A DNA stretch of 27,487 bases from the NCBI GenBank assembly GCA_041691015.1, contig JBEPVN010000020.1:1-27487 (forward strand), read 5' to 3'. The notes beneath the pieces are model-generated. The model searched no databases. It was not told the DNA's origin and saw nothing but the letters and a program-made list of their open reading frames with translations. Within the stretch, counting starts at the first letter, position 1, and each line of letters opens with the position of its first letter. A program made the position numbers and the translations under genes. Source of the DNA: JBBSJT01 sp041691015 (GTDB lineage: Bacteria > Chlamydiota > Chlamydiia > Chlamydiales > Parachlamydiaceae). Below are positions 1-6,840 of the stretch, piece by piece.

Positions 1-1
1 G

Positions 2-43
2 CCCTCAAGTATTATCTTAATAATTGAGGGTTAAAACCCTCAA
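2..43 (-). terminator. Hairpin downstream of acpS, candidate terminator
   Basis: TTGAGGG at 24-30 pairs with CCCTCAA at 37-43 across a 6-base loop. Read on the minus strand, the hairpin lies past the acpS stop and is followed by TTATT, so it could end the acpS transcript, although the U-tract is poor. A second CCCTCAA at 2-8 can also pair with 24-30, giving two mutually exclusive stems. The pairing is seen directly; the terminator role is inferred. Confidence 0.4.
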
Positions 44-53
44 AAACGAACAA

Positions 54-99
54 GGGCTAAAGCCCATGCAAACATACGCAGGCTAAAGCCTACGCTACA
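54..99. repeat. REP-like palindromes of the GGCTAAAGCC type
   Basis: Two palindromes with a TAAA centre lie side by side: GGGCTAAAGCCC at 54-65 and AGGCTAAAGCCT at 80-91. The second is followed by the tail ACGCTACA (92-99). The string GCTAAAGCCTACGCTACA (82-99) recurs exactly at 6816-6833, and AAAGCCTACGCTACAAA (85-101) recurs at 22151-22167, always between genes. A short hairpin with a conserved tail is the form of REP elements mobilised by RAYT transposases. No such transposase is in this window. Confidence 0.65.
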
Positions 100-110
100 A
101 AACATAAGTC

Positions 111-464
111 TCAAGAATAGATCGCTACTGCTGTAGCGTATTCCTTACAGTGAGAAATCGAGATCATGATCTTTGGGTCATCGAAGTGCTCTTTTACTGT
201 AGAAGAAAGATAAACCACAGGCTTTCCGTTTTCATCATTCAGGATTTCCATATCAAGCCACGAAATCCCGGAGCCAAGCGCCTTGACAATGGCTTCCTTG
301 GCAGCGAATCTGCCTGCAAAATTTTTTGCGGATTCCTTATGCTTAAGGCAATATTCTTGTTCTTTTTTTGTAAAAACACGGTCAAGAAAACGTTTTTCAA
401 GGCGTGCAATCACGCCTTCGATTCTTGAGATTTCAATAATGTCGTTTCCGAGTCCTTTAATCAT
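111..464 (-). CDS. acpS: Holo-[acyl-carrier-protein] synthase
   Basis: This enzyme transfers 4'-phosphopantetheine from CoA to a serine of apo-ACP, activating it for fatty acid synthesis. The 117-residue protein is full length for the family. It opens with the GNDIIE metal-binding motif, carries FAGRFAAKEAIVKALG (Mg2+/CoA site) near residues 50-65, and ends with the SISHCKEYATAVA core strand. It starts 2 bases after the stop of the upstream PIN/TRAM gene, so the two are probably co-transcribed on the minus strand. A terminator-like hairpin and REP-like palindromes follow it. The identification is firm. Confidence 0.95.
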   Translation of the reverse strand: MIKGLGNDIIEISRIEGVIARLEKRFLDRVFTKKEQEYCLKHKESAKNFAGRFAAKEAIVKALGSGISWLDMEILNDENGKPVVYLSSTVKEHFDDPKIMISISHCKEYATAVAIYS

Positions 465-466
465 AG

Positions 467-1570
467 TTACAACGCAAAATAGTTTTTATGGGCAATGTCG
501 AGATTAGCGACCGACTGCGCCGATTCCTGTTCTGTCAAAAGACTCTCATCTGTTGAATTGCAAAAGATCATACGACCAGACGTTGTATGCTTGACAGATA
601 GCACTTGCACTTTGATTGTTTCGCCGATATTGTCAGCTCCTCCGTTAATGACGACCATTGTGCCGTCATCGAGATAGCCAACACCTTGTCTTGCGCCTTT
701 GCCGGGGTGCTGAATTTTGATATTGATATATTCGCCGGCTTGACTGATTGGTTTTAGTGCGTTTGCAAGCGTATTAATATTGATGACAGAAATGCCTTCA
801 ATTGTGGATTGCTGAATGCGATTAATATCTGACGTGATGATATTTGCATCTAAAAGTCTTGCAAGGCGGACAAGTTTTGACATAGGGTCTTGTACGTCAT
901 GAAAATCTGTATCGACATAGCGAAGATCAAGATTGGGCATGTTCTCCAGTTTTTTATAAACCTCAAGAGAGCGTCTTGCTTTTGCGTTAATGACTTCATT
1001 GCCATTTTCAGTTGAGTTATAAAGATCTTTTAACGTGAAACGCGGTAAAATCAAATGGTTGTCCAAAAGGCCAGAGGATGCTAAATCAATGATACGCGAG
1101 TCTTGAAGGATTGATGTATCGATTAAAAGATCTTTCTTTTTTTGGTTAATCGGCTTGAACTTGATAAAAGGAATGCTCACATAAAGCTCTTCAGCGCTTC
1201 TTGCTGTCATGCACATTCCAAGATACGCTGTAAATAAAAAAATCCCGGTTCTGACAAGCGTTTGAACTTCATTGCTTATTGGAAGTGTTGAAATATTTAA
1301 AATACTATTTGCGATAAGAAGAAGTGCGCTTCCCATAAGGTAACCGATGAAAAGTCCAAGCAGGGCAATATTAAAGGCGCGTAAATTAAAGCGTTTAAAA
1401 AAATAATCCGTCGCCATAACGCTTAAGGCAAATCCTGTGCCGGATAATATGCCAATTAAAATATTTAAAGGAGTAAAACTCTCGACTGTTTGGCTTGTTG
1501 TGTATGCTGTGAGGATCAGAACTGAAATGAGTAAGAAGAAAGCTCGTATAAACGAGAGTGATATGTTCAT
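467..1570 (-). CDS. PIN/TRAM domain integral membrane protein (YacL-like)
   Basis: This looks like a YacL-type membrane protein: four hydrophobic segments (about residues 3-24, 34-57, 66-91, 105-122), then a PIN nuclease-like domain (about 146-273) and a C-terminal TRAM RNA-binding domain (about 276-338). In the PIN domain, IDTSIL (Asp near 151) and TSDINRI (Asp near 248) supply acidic active-site residues. The usual Glu after the third strand appears as Asp (LKDL). The reading frame can be extended to a TTG at 1621, but the ATG at 1570 is preferred: AAGGAA sits about 10 bases upstream and the protein then starts at the first membrane helix. A 367-residue length fits the family. The role, perhaps RNA turnover, is not established. 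It is the first gene of a pair with acpS. Confidence 0.85.
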   Translation of the reverse strand: MNISLSFIRAFFLLISVLILTAYTTSQTVESFTPLNILIGILSGTGFALSVMATDYFFKRFNLRAFNIALLGLFIGYLMGSALLLIANSILNISTLPISNEVQTLVRTGIFLFTAYLGMCMTARSAEELYVSIPFIKFKPINQKKKDLLIDTSILQDSRIIDLASSGLLDNHLILPRFTLKDLYNSTENGNEVINAKARRSLEVYKKLENMPNLDLRYVDTDFHDVQDPMSKLVRLARLLDANIITSDINRIQQSTIEGISVININTLANALKPISQAGEYINIKIQHPGKGARQGVGYLDDGTMVVINGGADNIGETIKVQVLSVKHTTSGRMIFCNSTDESLLTEQESAQSVANLDIAHKNYFAL

Positions 1571-1603
1571 ATATATATGTTTCCTTGTGAATGCAGAAAA
1601 TTG

Positions 1604-1631
1604 TTTACACCTATTTATCAAAGTTTATAAT
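1604..1631 (+). promoter_or_regulatory. Sigma-70-type promoter for the 165-aa membrane protein gene
   Basis: TTTACA at 1604-1609 and a perfect TATAAT at 1626-1631 are separated by 16 bases. They lie about 55 bases upstream of the ATG at 1686, which has AAGGAA (1675-1680) as ribosome binding site. The match to the consensus is strong; transcription is inferred. Confidence 0.55.
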
Positions 1632-1685
1632 GGAAAGATCAATTTTTGTCTATAAAAACGATCAAACAATTTACAAGGAATTCTT

Positions 1686-2183
1686 ATGATAATGTTACGT
1701 CAAAAAGCCCTCTTGGTTATCTCTGGACTTATATGGTTTGCTGTCGGAATCGCTTTGCTTATGAAAGGATTAAATTTTTTAATGGATGGCGTAAAAACTG
1801 CCCGGGATATAAGCGGAAATTATCCGATGCTAAGCAAAATGACACCCTATTTTGGAAGCAAAGAACAGGCAGCGTTGATGCTTGTTGCTTTTGGCTTATT
1901 TATAGGCTATTTTAAAGGAAAATTTGTGCTTGGAAAATCTGCTTTGAGAGGGATTGAACGCATTCGTAGTTTTCAAGAACCTACTTCTTTAAGTAATATT
2001 TACAGCGCTAAATATTATATTTTGCTAGGGGTTATGGCAAGTCTTGGCATGCTCATGAAAGTGACCGGAGTTCCAACAGATATTCGCGGATTGGTTGATG
2101 TGGCAGTAGGTGCAGCCTTAATCAACGGCTCCATGTTTTATTTTAGAAGCGCTATGCAAGAAAAGGAATCCTGCCGTATCTAA
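1686..2183 (+). CDS. Uncharacterised integral membrane protein, 165 aa
   Basis: I do not recognise this family. The protein has an N-terminal hydrophobic helix (about residues 8-33), a second segment (about 60-77) followed by a basic stretch, and two more near the C terminus (about 108-128 and 135-152). It therefore probably spans the membrane four times, with no visible catalytic motif. The start is supported by AAGGAA 5 bases before the ATG and by a promoter at 1604-1631. It stands alone between two minus-strand groups. An overlapping frame starting at 1646 lacks such signals and is a shadow. Confidence 0.75.
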   Translation: MIMLRQKALLVISGLIWFAVGIALLMKGLNFLMDGVKTARDISGNYPMLSKMTPYFGSKEQAALMLVAFGLFIGYFKGKFVLGKSALRGIERIRSFQEPTSLSNIYSAKYYILLGVMASLGMLMKVTGVPTDIRGLVDVAVGAALINGSMFYFRSAMQEKESCRI

Positions 2184-2194
2184 AACCAGTTCCT

Positions 2195-2228
2195 GTTGTC
2201 CCTTTTATTTCGGGGTAGAGGGGACAAC
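2195..2228. terminator. Inverted repeat between convergent genes, possible bidirectional terminator
   Basis: GTTGTCCC (2195-2202) and GGGACAAC (2221-2228) form an 8-bp perfect stem with an 18-base loop between the convergent 165-aa gene and rlmH. The position suits a two-way terminator, but there is no U-tract on either side, so this is tentative. Confidence 0.35.
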
Positions 2229-2237
2229 CGTTATTTA

Positions 2238-2660
2238 TCACTTGTGATACTTTGTACCTTTGAGGATCTCAAAGGCTCTGTAGACCTGTTCTAGCAGAAG
2301 GAGTCGTACAAGCTGATGCGTCATCGTCAGATCTGAAAAACTGATCAGATTCGGATGAGATTTAAGTATAGGTGGAAGACCGTTTGAGCCGCCTATCACA
2401 ATAGAGAGCTTGGTGCCGCCTTCTATAAACTTTTTTTCGACGTATTCGGCAAATTGCTCGCTTGTGACTTTTTTACCTTTTGGGTCGAGACAAATAATGA
2501 CGGGTTCTTTTTCACATAGGCTTAAAAGCTGATCATCCGTTTTTACAAGACAAAATTCTATCGAAATAATAGGTTTTAGGCGTTTGATGTATTCATCAAG
2601 TGCAGTTTCGAGCCATTCTTCTTTGGTTTTACCAATTGATATAATCTTGAGCTTTAACAT
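2238..2660 (-). CDS. rlmH: 23S rRNA (pseudouridine1915-N3)-methyltransferase
   Basis: RlmH is a SPOUT-class enzyme that methylates pseudouridine 1915 in helix 69 of 23S rRNA, using SAM, on assembled 70S ribosomes. The 140-residue protein has the expected start (LKIISIGKTKEEW), the SEQFAEYVEKK segment, the SAM-knot sequence LSIVIGGSNGLPP, and the diagnostic end HQLVRLLLLEQVYRAFEI followed by KGTKYHK. It is about 15 residues shorter than many homologues but complete at both ends. It follows smpB with a 1-base gap, so the two are almost certainly one transcript and may be translationally coupled. Both act on the ribosome. Confidence 0.95.
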   Translation of the reverse strand: MLKLKIISIGKTKEEWLETALDEYIKRLKPIISIEFCLVKTDDQLLSLCEKEPVIICLDPKGKKVTSEQFAEYVEKKFIEGGTKLSIVIGGSNGLPPILKSHPNLISFSDLTMTHQLVRLLLLEQVYRAFEILKGTKYHK

Positions 2661-2661
2661 G

Positions 2662-3117
2662 TTAGTTGTTTTTAATCGCTTGATTGATGCGTCTTACATC
2701 GTCTCTTTCTTTGATTGTAGCGCGTTTATCACCAATTTTTTTTCCTTTAGCGACTGCGATTTTAACTTTGGCTCTTCCTTTGATAAGATAAAACGCAAGA
2801 GGGATGAGTGCTAAACCTTTTTCTTGTGAAGCAGTTTTTAGCTTGGAGATCTCTCTTTTATGCATGAGGAGTTTTCGCTCCCGTCTGTCTTCGTGATTAT
2901 AAATATTACCGTATTTATAAGGGGCAATATGGCAGCCTACAAGCCAGATTTCATGGTTGATAATTTTGATGTAGGCATCTTGTAAACTGCCCCCATTATC
3001 GCGAAGGGATTTGATTTCGGTTCCGGCAAGGACGATTCCAGCCTCGAAAGTTTCGAGGATTTCATAGTTAAAAGTAGCTTTTCTGTTTGAGACCAGATCT
3101 TTTTGTTTATCATTCAT
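2662..3117 (-). CDS. smpB: SsrA-binding protein
   Basis: SmpB binds tmRNA and delivers it to stalled ribosomes for trans-translation. The 151-residue protein has the normal OB-fold sequence: NRKATFNYEILETFEAGIVL, then GTEIKSLRDN, the HIAPYKYGN segment and the HDRR-type HEDRRERKLL. A basic C-terminal tail (DKRATIKERDDVRRINQAIK) enters the mRNA channel. No tmRNA gene is visible here. The gene is divergent from dnaN, as I recall in Chlamydia. Its ATG has no Shine-Dalgarno sequence, and the best -10 element (3127-3132) ends 9 bases before it, so the message may be almost leaderless. rlmH follows after 1 base. Confidence 0.97.
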   Translation of the reverse strand: MNDKQKDLVSNRKATFNYEILETFEAGIVLAGTEIKSLRDNGGSLQDAYIKIINHEIWLVGCHIAPYKYGNIYNHEDRRERKLLMHKREISKLKTASQEKGLALIPLAFYLIKGRAKVKIAVAKGKKIGDKRATIKERDDVRRINQAIKNN

Positions 3118-3126
3118 AATTTAAAA

Positions 3127-3178
3127 AGTATACAATATCTTGAAACATCTTGACAACGGATAAATTACACTTTATCTT
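3127..3178. promoter_or_regulatory. Back-to-back smpB and dnaN promoters sharing one -35 region
   Basis: On the plus strand, TTGACA (3150-3155) and TATCTT (3173-3178) are 17 bases apart and face dnaN, which has AAGGAG at 3193-3198, 7 bases before its ATG. On the minus strand, TTGTCA (complement of 3151-3156) and TATACT (complement of 3127-3132) are 18 bases apart and face smpB. The two -35 hexamers overlap by five bases. The motifs are seen directly; mutual exclusion of the promoters is inferred. Confidence 0.6.
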
Positions 3179-3205
3179 GATGTACTAAATTTAAGGAGCA
3201 TCCGC

Positions 3206-4339
3206 ATGAAATTTGTGATCTCAACCCAAGAACTTAATTATTTAATCAATAAGTGTCAAAATGTTGTGGCATCGCAGCAAAAGGCTACAATTCCGATTTT
3301 GTCGAATTTCCTTATAGAAGCGGCAAATGATGAACTTGTCATTACGGCAACCGATTTGACTGTAGGAGTACGCTGTTTTACAGAAGCTAAAATTTTAGAA
3401 GAGGGAGCTACAACGCTACCTGCAAGACGATTTTCACAGCTTATTAAGGAATTGACAGCGACCAATGTCGAAATTTCTACCAATGAAGCGGAAGTGACTG
3501 AAATTATTGCCGATTCATCCAGGTTCAAACTAAACGGTATGAAAAAAAGCGAGTTTCCATCTCTTCCAAACATGACAGATGCCGTTCAGTTTAAAATTAG
3601 CCAGACTGATTTAAAAGATATGTTATATCGCACGGCTTTTGCAGTTTCTAGAGAAGATAACCGTTATGTTTTAACGGGCGTTTATATGCAGATCGCAAAT
3701 GGCATCGCCACTTTTGTAGGTACTGATGGTAAAAGGCTTGCAAAAACGCATATTTCGATCAAAGTCGATTTAGGTTTTACAGGGGGTTACATCATTCCTT
3801 TAAAAGCTGTTGAAGAAATTTATAAAAATTTGACAGAAGAGGGCGAAGCTACCGTCTTTTTAATGCATGATAAAATTGCTGTGGAAGCCTCAGATACCAT
3901 GGTTGTCACAAAATTGCTCTCAGGCGACTTTCCGGACGTTAATCGCGTGATTCCGCAAAAAGCAGACCAGCTTCTTTCGCTCCATAGGGAAGAGCTCATG
4001 ACTCTTCTTCGTCAGATCGCATTATTTACTGTCGATTCCAATCATTCGGTACGATTTACTTTTTCAGATGGCGAGTTAAAATTAACTGCCAATACGATGG
4101 ATATCGGCGAGGGGAATGTGAGCATGCCGGTTAATTATAAAGGTCCAAAACTTGAAATTGCTTTTAATCCAAACTTCTTTTTAGATATTTTGCGTCACAG
4201 CAAAAATGAATCAGTTACTATGGGAGTAATAGATGCCTATAATCCTGGATTTATCACTGATTATAAGGACACAATAGTTGAGCCCGGTAACATTTCACCA
4301 TTATTTGTTTTGATGCCTATGCGGTTAAACGAAGAGTGA
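3206..4339 (+). CDS. dnaN: DNA polymerase III beta subunit (sliding clamp)
   Basis: The clamp encircles DNA as a dimer and tethers Pol III and other partners. At 377 residues it has the normal length for three clamp domains of about 120 residues each. Recognisable segments include IPILSNFLIEA near residue 29, the mid-protein FVGTDGKRLAKT, the interdomain GDFPDVNRVIP, and a C-terminal end (FVLMPMRLNEE) of the usual VMPMR type that forms the peptide-binding pocket. AAGGAG lies 7 bases before the ATG. recF follows after 6 bases, so the two are one operon. dnaA is not adjacent but lies about 15 kb away, as is usual in chlamydiae. Confidence 0.97.
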   Translation: MKFVISTQELNYLINKCQNVVASQQKATIPILSNFLIEAANDELVITATDLTVGVRCFTEAKILEEGATTLPARRFSQLIKELTATNVEISTNEAEVTEIIADSSRFKLNGMKKSEFPSLPNMTDAVQFKISQTDLKDMLYRTAFAVSREDNRYVLTGVYMQIANGIATFVGTDGKRLAKTHISIKVDLGFTGGYIIPLKAVEEIYKNLTEEGEATVFLMHDKIAVEASDTMVVTKLLSGDFPDVNRVIPQKADQLLSLHREELMTLLRQIALFTVDSNHSVRFTFSDGELKLTANTMDIGEGNVSMPVNYKGPKLEIAFNPNFFLDILRHSKNESVTMGVIDAYNPGFITDYKDTIVEPGNISPLFVLMPMRLNEE

Positions 4340-4345
4340 CTTTAA

Positions 4346-5404
4346 GTGTTTTTAAAATCTCTCTATTTAAAAAATTTCCGCATTTATAAAAGCAAAGTAT
4401 TTGAATTTTCTCCAAAAATTAACTTGATTTTTGGAGAAAATGCCATTGGCAAGACAACTATCTTAGAAGCTATTCACTACCTAATTTCCGGTAAATCCTT
4501 TAGAACAGAAAAACTTCAGGATTTGATCATGGAAAATGAAAACTATTTTTATATAGAAGCTCAGTTTTTGAAACATGGCATACTACAATCATTAAAAATT
4601 TCATTTGATGGCAAAGAGAGAAGCATTGTACATAATAATACCAAATTACGAAACGCAACGCACTTGCTCGGCATTTTACAAGGGGTTCTTTTAACTCCAG
4701 ATGATGTGGATTTAATTAAAGGGGCTCCTGCTTTAAGAAGGCGATTTTTTGATTTGCAAATAGCCCAAGCAGACCCTTTATACGTGTATTACCTCGGCCG
4801 CTACAAACAAGCGATGCAGCAGAGAAATTATCTTTTGCGGATGAAAAAAATAGCAGCTATTGAAAGTTTTGAATATGAAATGGCAAGATCTGCAGCCTAT
4901 ATTGCCGTGCAAAGGAATTTATTGGTTAAAGATTTAAATATGATCAGCAATCCCTTGCATACAATTCTTGTCGGATCCCATGAAGCCTTAAATTTTGAAT
5001 ATAAAACTCACGGAGCAATTACTGCGGATCTTGAAAAATTTTATATTGAATTATTCAAAAAAAATAGAGCTAAGGAAATGGAAGTCGGCCTTACATTGGC
5101 AGGACCCCATAAAGATGATTTGAATTTTTTTCTAAATAACAAAGACGTGCGGCAATTTGCAAGTGAAGGGCAGCAAAGAAGTTTGATCTCGACGCTTCGT
5201 TTAAGTGAGTGGCTGCGTCTTAAAAGTGCGGCAGAAAATGATCCTTTGATGCTCATTGATGATTTAGGGATAAGTTTGGATGATTCAAGGAAACTTAAGC
5301 AACTTTCTTATTTAAGCAATCTTACCCAAGTTTTTATCACCATGACAAAGCCTGAAAAATGGCAATCTGGCGTTGATGTTAATCTTATTGAAATCGCACA
5401 TTAA
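4346..5404 (+). CDS. recF: DNA replication and repair protein RecF
   Basis: RecF is an SMC-like ATPase that helps load RecA at single-strand gaps with RecO and RecR. The 352-residue protein shows the LKNFRIYKS start, Walker A FGENAIGKT (residues about 29-37), the ABC-type signature FASEGQQRSL near residue 270, and Walker B PLMLIDDL near residue 295. After Walker B the common FSELD is replaced by GISLD, keeping the D-loop Leu-Asp. The start codon is GTG at 4346, 6 bases after the dnaN stop, so expression depends on the dnaN promoter. Identification is firm. Confidence 0.95.
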   Translation: MFLKSLYLKNFRIYKSKVFEFSPKINLIFGENAIGKTTILEAIHYLISGKSFRTEKLQDLIMENENYFYIEAQFLKHGILQSLKISFDGKERSIVHNNTKLRNATHLLGILQGVLLTPDDVDLIKGAPALRRRFFDLQIAQADPLYVYYLGRYKQAMQQRNYLLRMKKIAAIESFEYEMARSAAYIAVQRNLLVKDLNMISNPLHTILVGSHEALNFEYKTHGAITADLEKFYIELFKKNRAKEMEVGLTLAGPHKDDLNFFLNNKDVRQFASEGQQRSLISTLRLSEWLRLKSAAENDPLMLIDDLGISLDDSRKLKQLSYLSNLTQVFITMTKPEKWQSGVDVNLIEIAH

Positions 5405-5463
5405 AAAAAAACTATGCCATTTATCTTAAATCACTATACTCTTAAGTTAAGTATGAGGGAAAA

Positions 5464-5673
5464 ATGGAAGATTCAAAAGATGAAATAGATTTGATTTTAC
5501 AAAATGTGGCAGATGTCATTATTGAAAATAAGACTAAGCCCCCTAGTTTAACAGATGATCCATTTGATTTTTACGTCCAACGCGTCCAATCAAGTCTTTT
5601 TTCGAAAAAAGAGACTTTTCAGAAGCGCTTCGTGCAAGGATATCATGTTCTTGTCAATCAATTAAAAAATTAA
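5464..5673 (+). CDS. Small hypothetical protein, 69 aa
   Basis: I do not recognise this family. It is a soluble, charged, probably helical protein with an acidic first half and a basic C-terminal half. It has no Cys and no membrane segment. GAGGGA just before the ATG is a plausible ribosome binding site, which supports it as a real gene. It lies 59 bases after recF in the same direction and could be a distal member of that transcript. Its stop codon overlaps the stop of lgt on the other strand by 4 bases. Confidence 0.65.
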   Translation: MEDSKDEIDLILQNVADVIIENKTKPPSLTDDPFDFYVQRVQSSLFSKKETFQKRFVQGYHVLVNQLKN

Positions 5674-6542
5674 GAAATATTTAAAGTTCTTTTTGAGCAA
5701 AAACCGTAACACAAGAGTAAAAATCCGGCAAGAATACAAGGTATGCTTAAAAGTTGCCCTGTTTGCAGCCATGATTCATCAATCATCAGGCTGGAAGGCA
5801 TTTTAAAAAATTCAAATATAAACCTCGATCCAAAAATCAAGATGAAGAATAAGCCGCTGATTATTCCGGATTTTAATTTTGGGTTCTTTTTCCAAATAGC
5901 ATAAAGAAGAAAGAATGTGAAAAGGGCTGCAAAAGCTTCATAAAGCTGAACCGGATGGCGTGGGACGATCGGACTATAATCCAATGGGTCGCCAAAAATA
6001 ACTGCCCAAGGAAGGTTTGTTTCTGTGCCCAGAATTTCCTGATTAACGAAGTTTCCGATCCGGATAAAAAAAGCTGCGAAAGCTGTAGGGATACAAAGCA
6101 TATCCAATAGATCAATATAAGAAATATATTTAAAATTTTTAAGGACTGTTATCTTATAAAGAAATAAGGCAAGTAATATGCCGATAACGCCTCCATGACT
6201 TGCAAGGCCGCCTTCCCAAACTTTAAAAATATCCAGAGGGTTTTGACTGTATCTTGGCCATTCGTAAAAGAAAACGTGACCAAGTCTTGCGCCTATGACA
6301 GTGCCTCCCACAACAAACCAGACAAGGCTGTCTGTTAAATCTGTAGCCTGTTCACTTGTATTTAGTGGGTTTTCTTGATTTAGGTGGCGCATGATAAGTT
6401 TACGAAAAATAAAATAACCCACAATAAATCCGAGAGCAAAAAAAATGCCGTACCAGCGGACAGGATGATTTAGATAAGGAATTGTAAAGGCATCACGACT
6501 TGGATTCCAATAAATCCAAGAAAAAATTTGAGACTCGAACAT
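5670..6542 (-). CDS. lgt: Phosphatidylglycerol-prolipoprotein diacylglyceryl transferase
   Basis: Lgt adds diacylglycerol from phosphatidylglycerol to the lipobox Cys of prolipoproteins in the inner membrane, the first step of lipoprotein maturation. Visible signatures are HPVRWYGIFFALGF near the N terminus, GARLGHVFFYEW and VWEGGLASHGGVIG in the middle, RIGNFVNQEILG, and HPVQLYEA, with several hydrophobic helices. The frame can be extended to a TTG at 6569, but that lies inside the tRNA terminator. The ATG at 6542, with GGTG about 5 bases upstream, gives a normal 290 residues. The gene begins only 9 bases after the U-tract of the tRNA-Pro terminator, so its expression needs readthrough or a hidden promoter. 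Confidence 0.95.
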   Translation of the reverse strand: MFESQIFSWIYWNPSRDAFTIPYLNHPVRWYGIFFALGFIVGYFIFRKLIMRHLNQENPLNTSEQATDLTDSLVWFVVGGTVIGARLGHVFFYEWPRYSQNPLDIFKVWEGGLASHGGVIGILLALFLYKITVLKNFKYISYIDLLDMLCIPTAFAAFFIRIGNFVNQEILGTETNLPWAVIFGDPLDYSPIVPRHPVQLYEAFAALFTFFLLYAIWKKNPKLKSGIISGLFFILIFGSRFIFEFFKMPSSLMIDESWLQTGQLLSIPCILAGFLLLCYGFCSKRTLNIS

Positions 6543-6551
6543 GTTTTCACC

Positions 6552-6588
6552 AAAAAAAAACTCCTGCAATTAAATCTAAATGCAGGAG
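6552..6588 (-). terminator. Rho-independent terminator of tRNA-Pro
   Basis: Read on the minus strand, CTCCTGCA (complement of 6581-6588) pairs perfectly with TGCAGGAG (complement of 6561-6568) around a 12-base loop and is followed by nine Us (6560-6552). It lies 9 bases past the tRNA 3' end and 9 bases before the lgt ATG. Confidence 0.85.
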
Positions 6589-6596
6589 TCGATTTA

Positions 6597-6671
6597 TCGG
6601 AGTAGAGGGATTCGAACCCCCGACCTACTGCTCCCAAAGCAGCCGCGCTAGCCAAGCTGCGCTATACTCCG
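6597..6671 (-). tRNA. tRNA-Pro (anticodon UGG)
   Basis: The minus strand folds into a full cloverleaf. The acceptor stem is CGGAGTA with TACTCCG, and the D stem is GCGC with GCGC. The anticodon arm is GCTGC-TTTGGGA-GCAGT with anticodon TGG. The T arm is GGGGG-TTCGAAT-CCCTC, and the discriminator base is A. Position 6597 is the discriminator; the next bases are TAA, so the CCA end is not encoded and must be added after transcription. UGG reads proline codons by wobble. Confidence 0.95.
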
Positions 6672-6692
6672 AAGTCTTAACTGAAAAACGAT

Positions 6693-6721
6693 ACTATAGC
6701 AAATCGTCTAATTATGCTCAA
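6693..6721 (-). promoter_or_regulatory. Promoter of tRNA-Pro
   Basis: On the minus strand TTGAGC (complement of 6716-6721) and TATAGT (complement of 6693-6698) are 17 bases apart. The predicted start falls about 15 bases before the tRNA 5' end, a normal distance. Four and five of six bases match consensus. Confidence 0.55.
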
Positions 6722-6813
6722 AGCTTTTTTTCTTTTTTATTTTATCTTACAAAAATAGCAAAAAAGAGCGGAATTACAAGCTGAATATGCCAAGTTTAAG
6801 CAACATGTAACTT

Positions 6814-6833
6814 AAGCTAAAGCCTACGCTACA
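6814..6833. repeat. REP-like element, second copy
   Basis: AAGCTAAAGCCTACGCTACA shares 18 consecutive bases with the copy at 82-99. It sits just past the menG stop, between menG and the tRNA-Pro promoter. Its left arm is altered (AAGC in place of AGGC), so the small palindrome is weaker than in the first copy. Confidence 0.6.
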
Positions 6834-6840
6834 TATTGCT

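Noticed and set aside
1571..1621. N-terminal extension of the PIN/TRAM protein from a TTG at 1621
   Set aside because: The ATG at 1570 has AAGGAA about 10 bases upstream, and the extension overlaps the promoter of the divergent gene.
1646..1915. Plus-strand frame overlapping the 165-aa membrane protein
   Set aside because: No ribosome binding site and a composition typical of a shadow frame; the 1686 frame has a promoter, a ribosome binding site and membrane helices.
6543..6569. N-terminal extension of Lgt from a TTG at 6569
   Set aside because: It would lie in the U-tract and stem of the tRNA-Pro terminator; the ATG at 6542 gives the normal family length.
6470..6784. Two small frames across the tRNA-Pro gene
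   Set aside because: They read through a complete tRNA and its terminator, so they are not coding.
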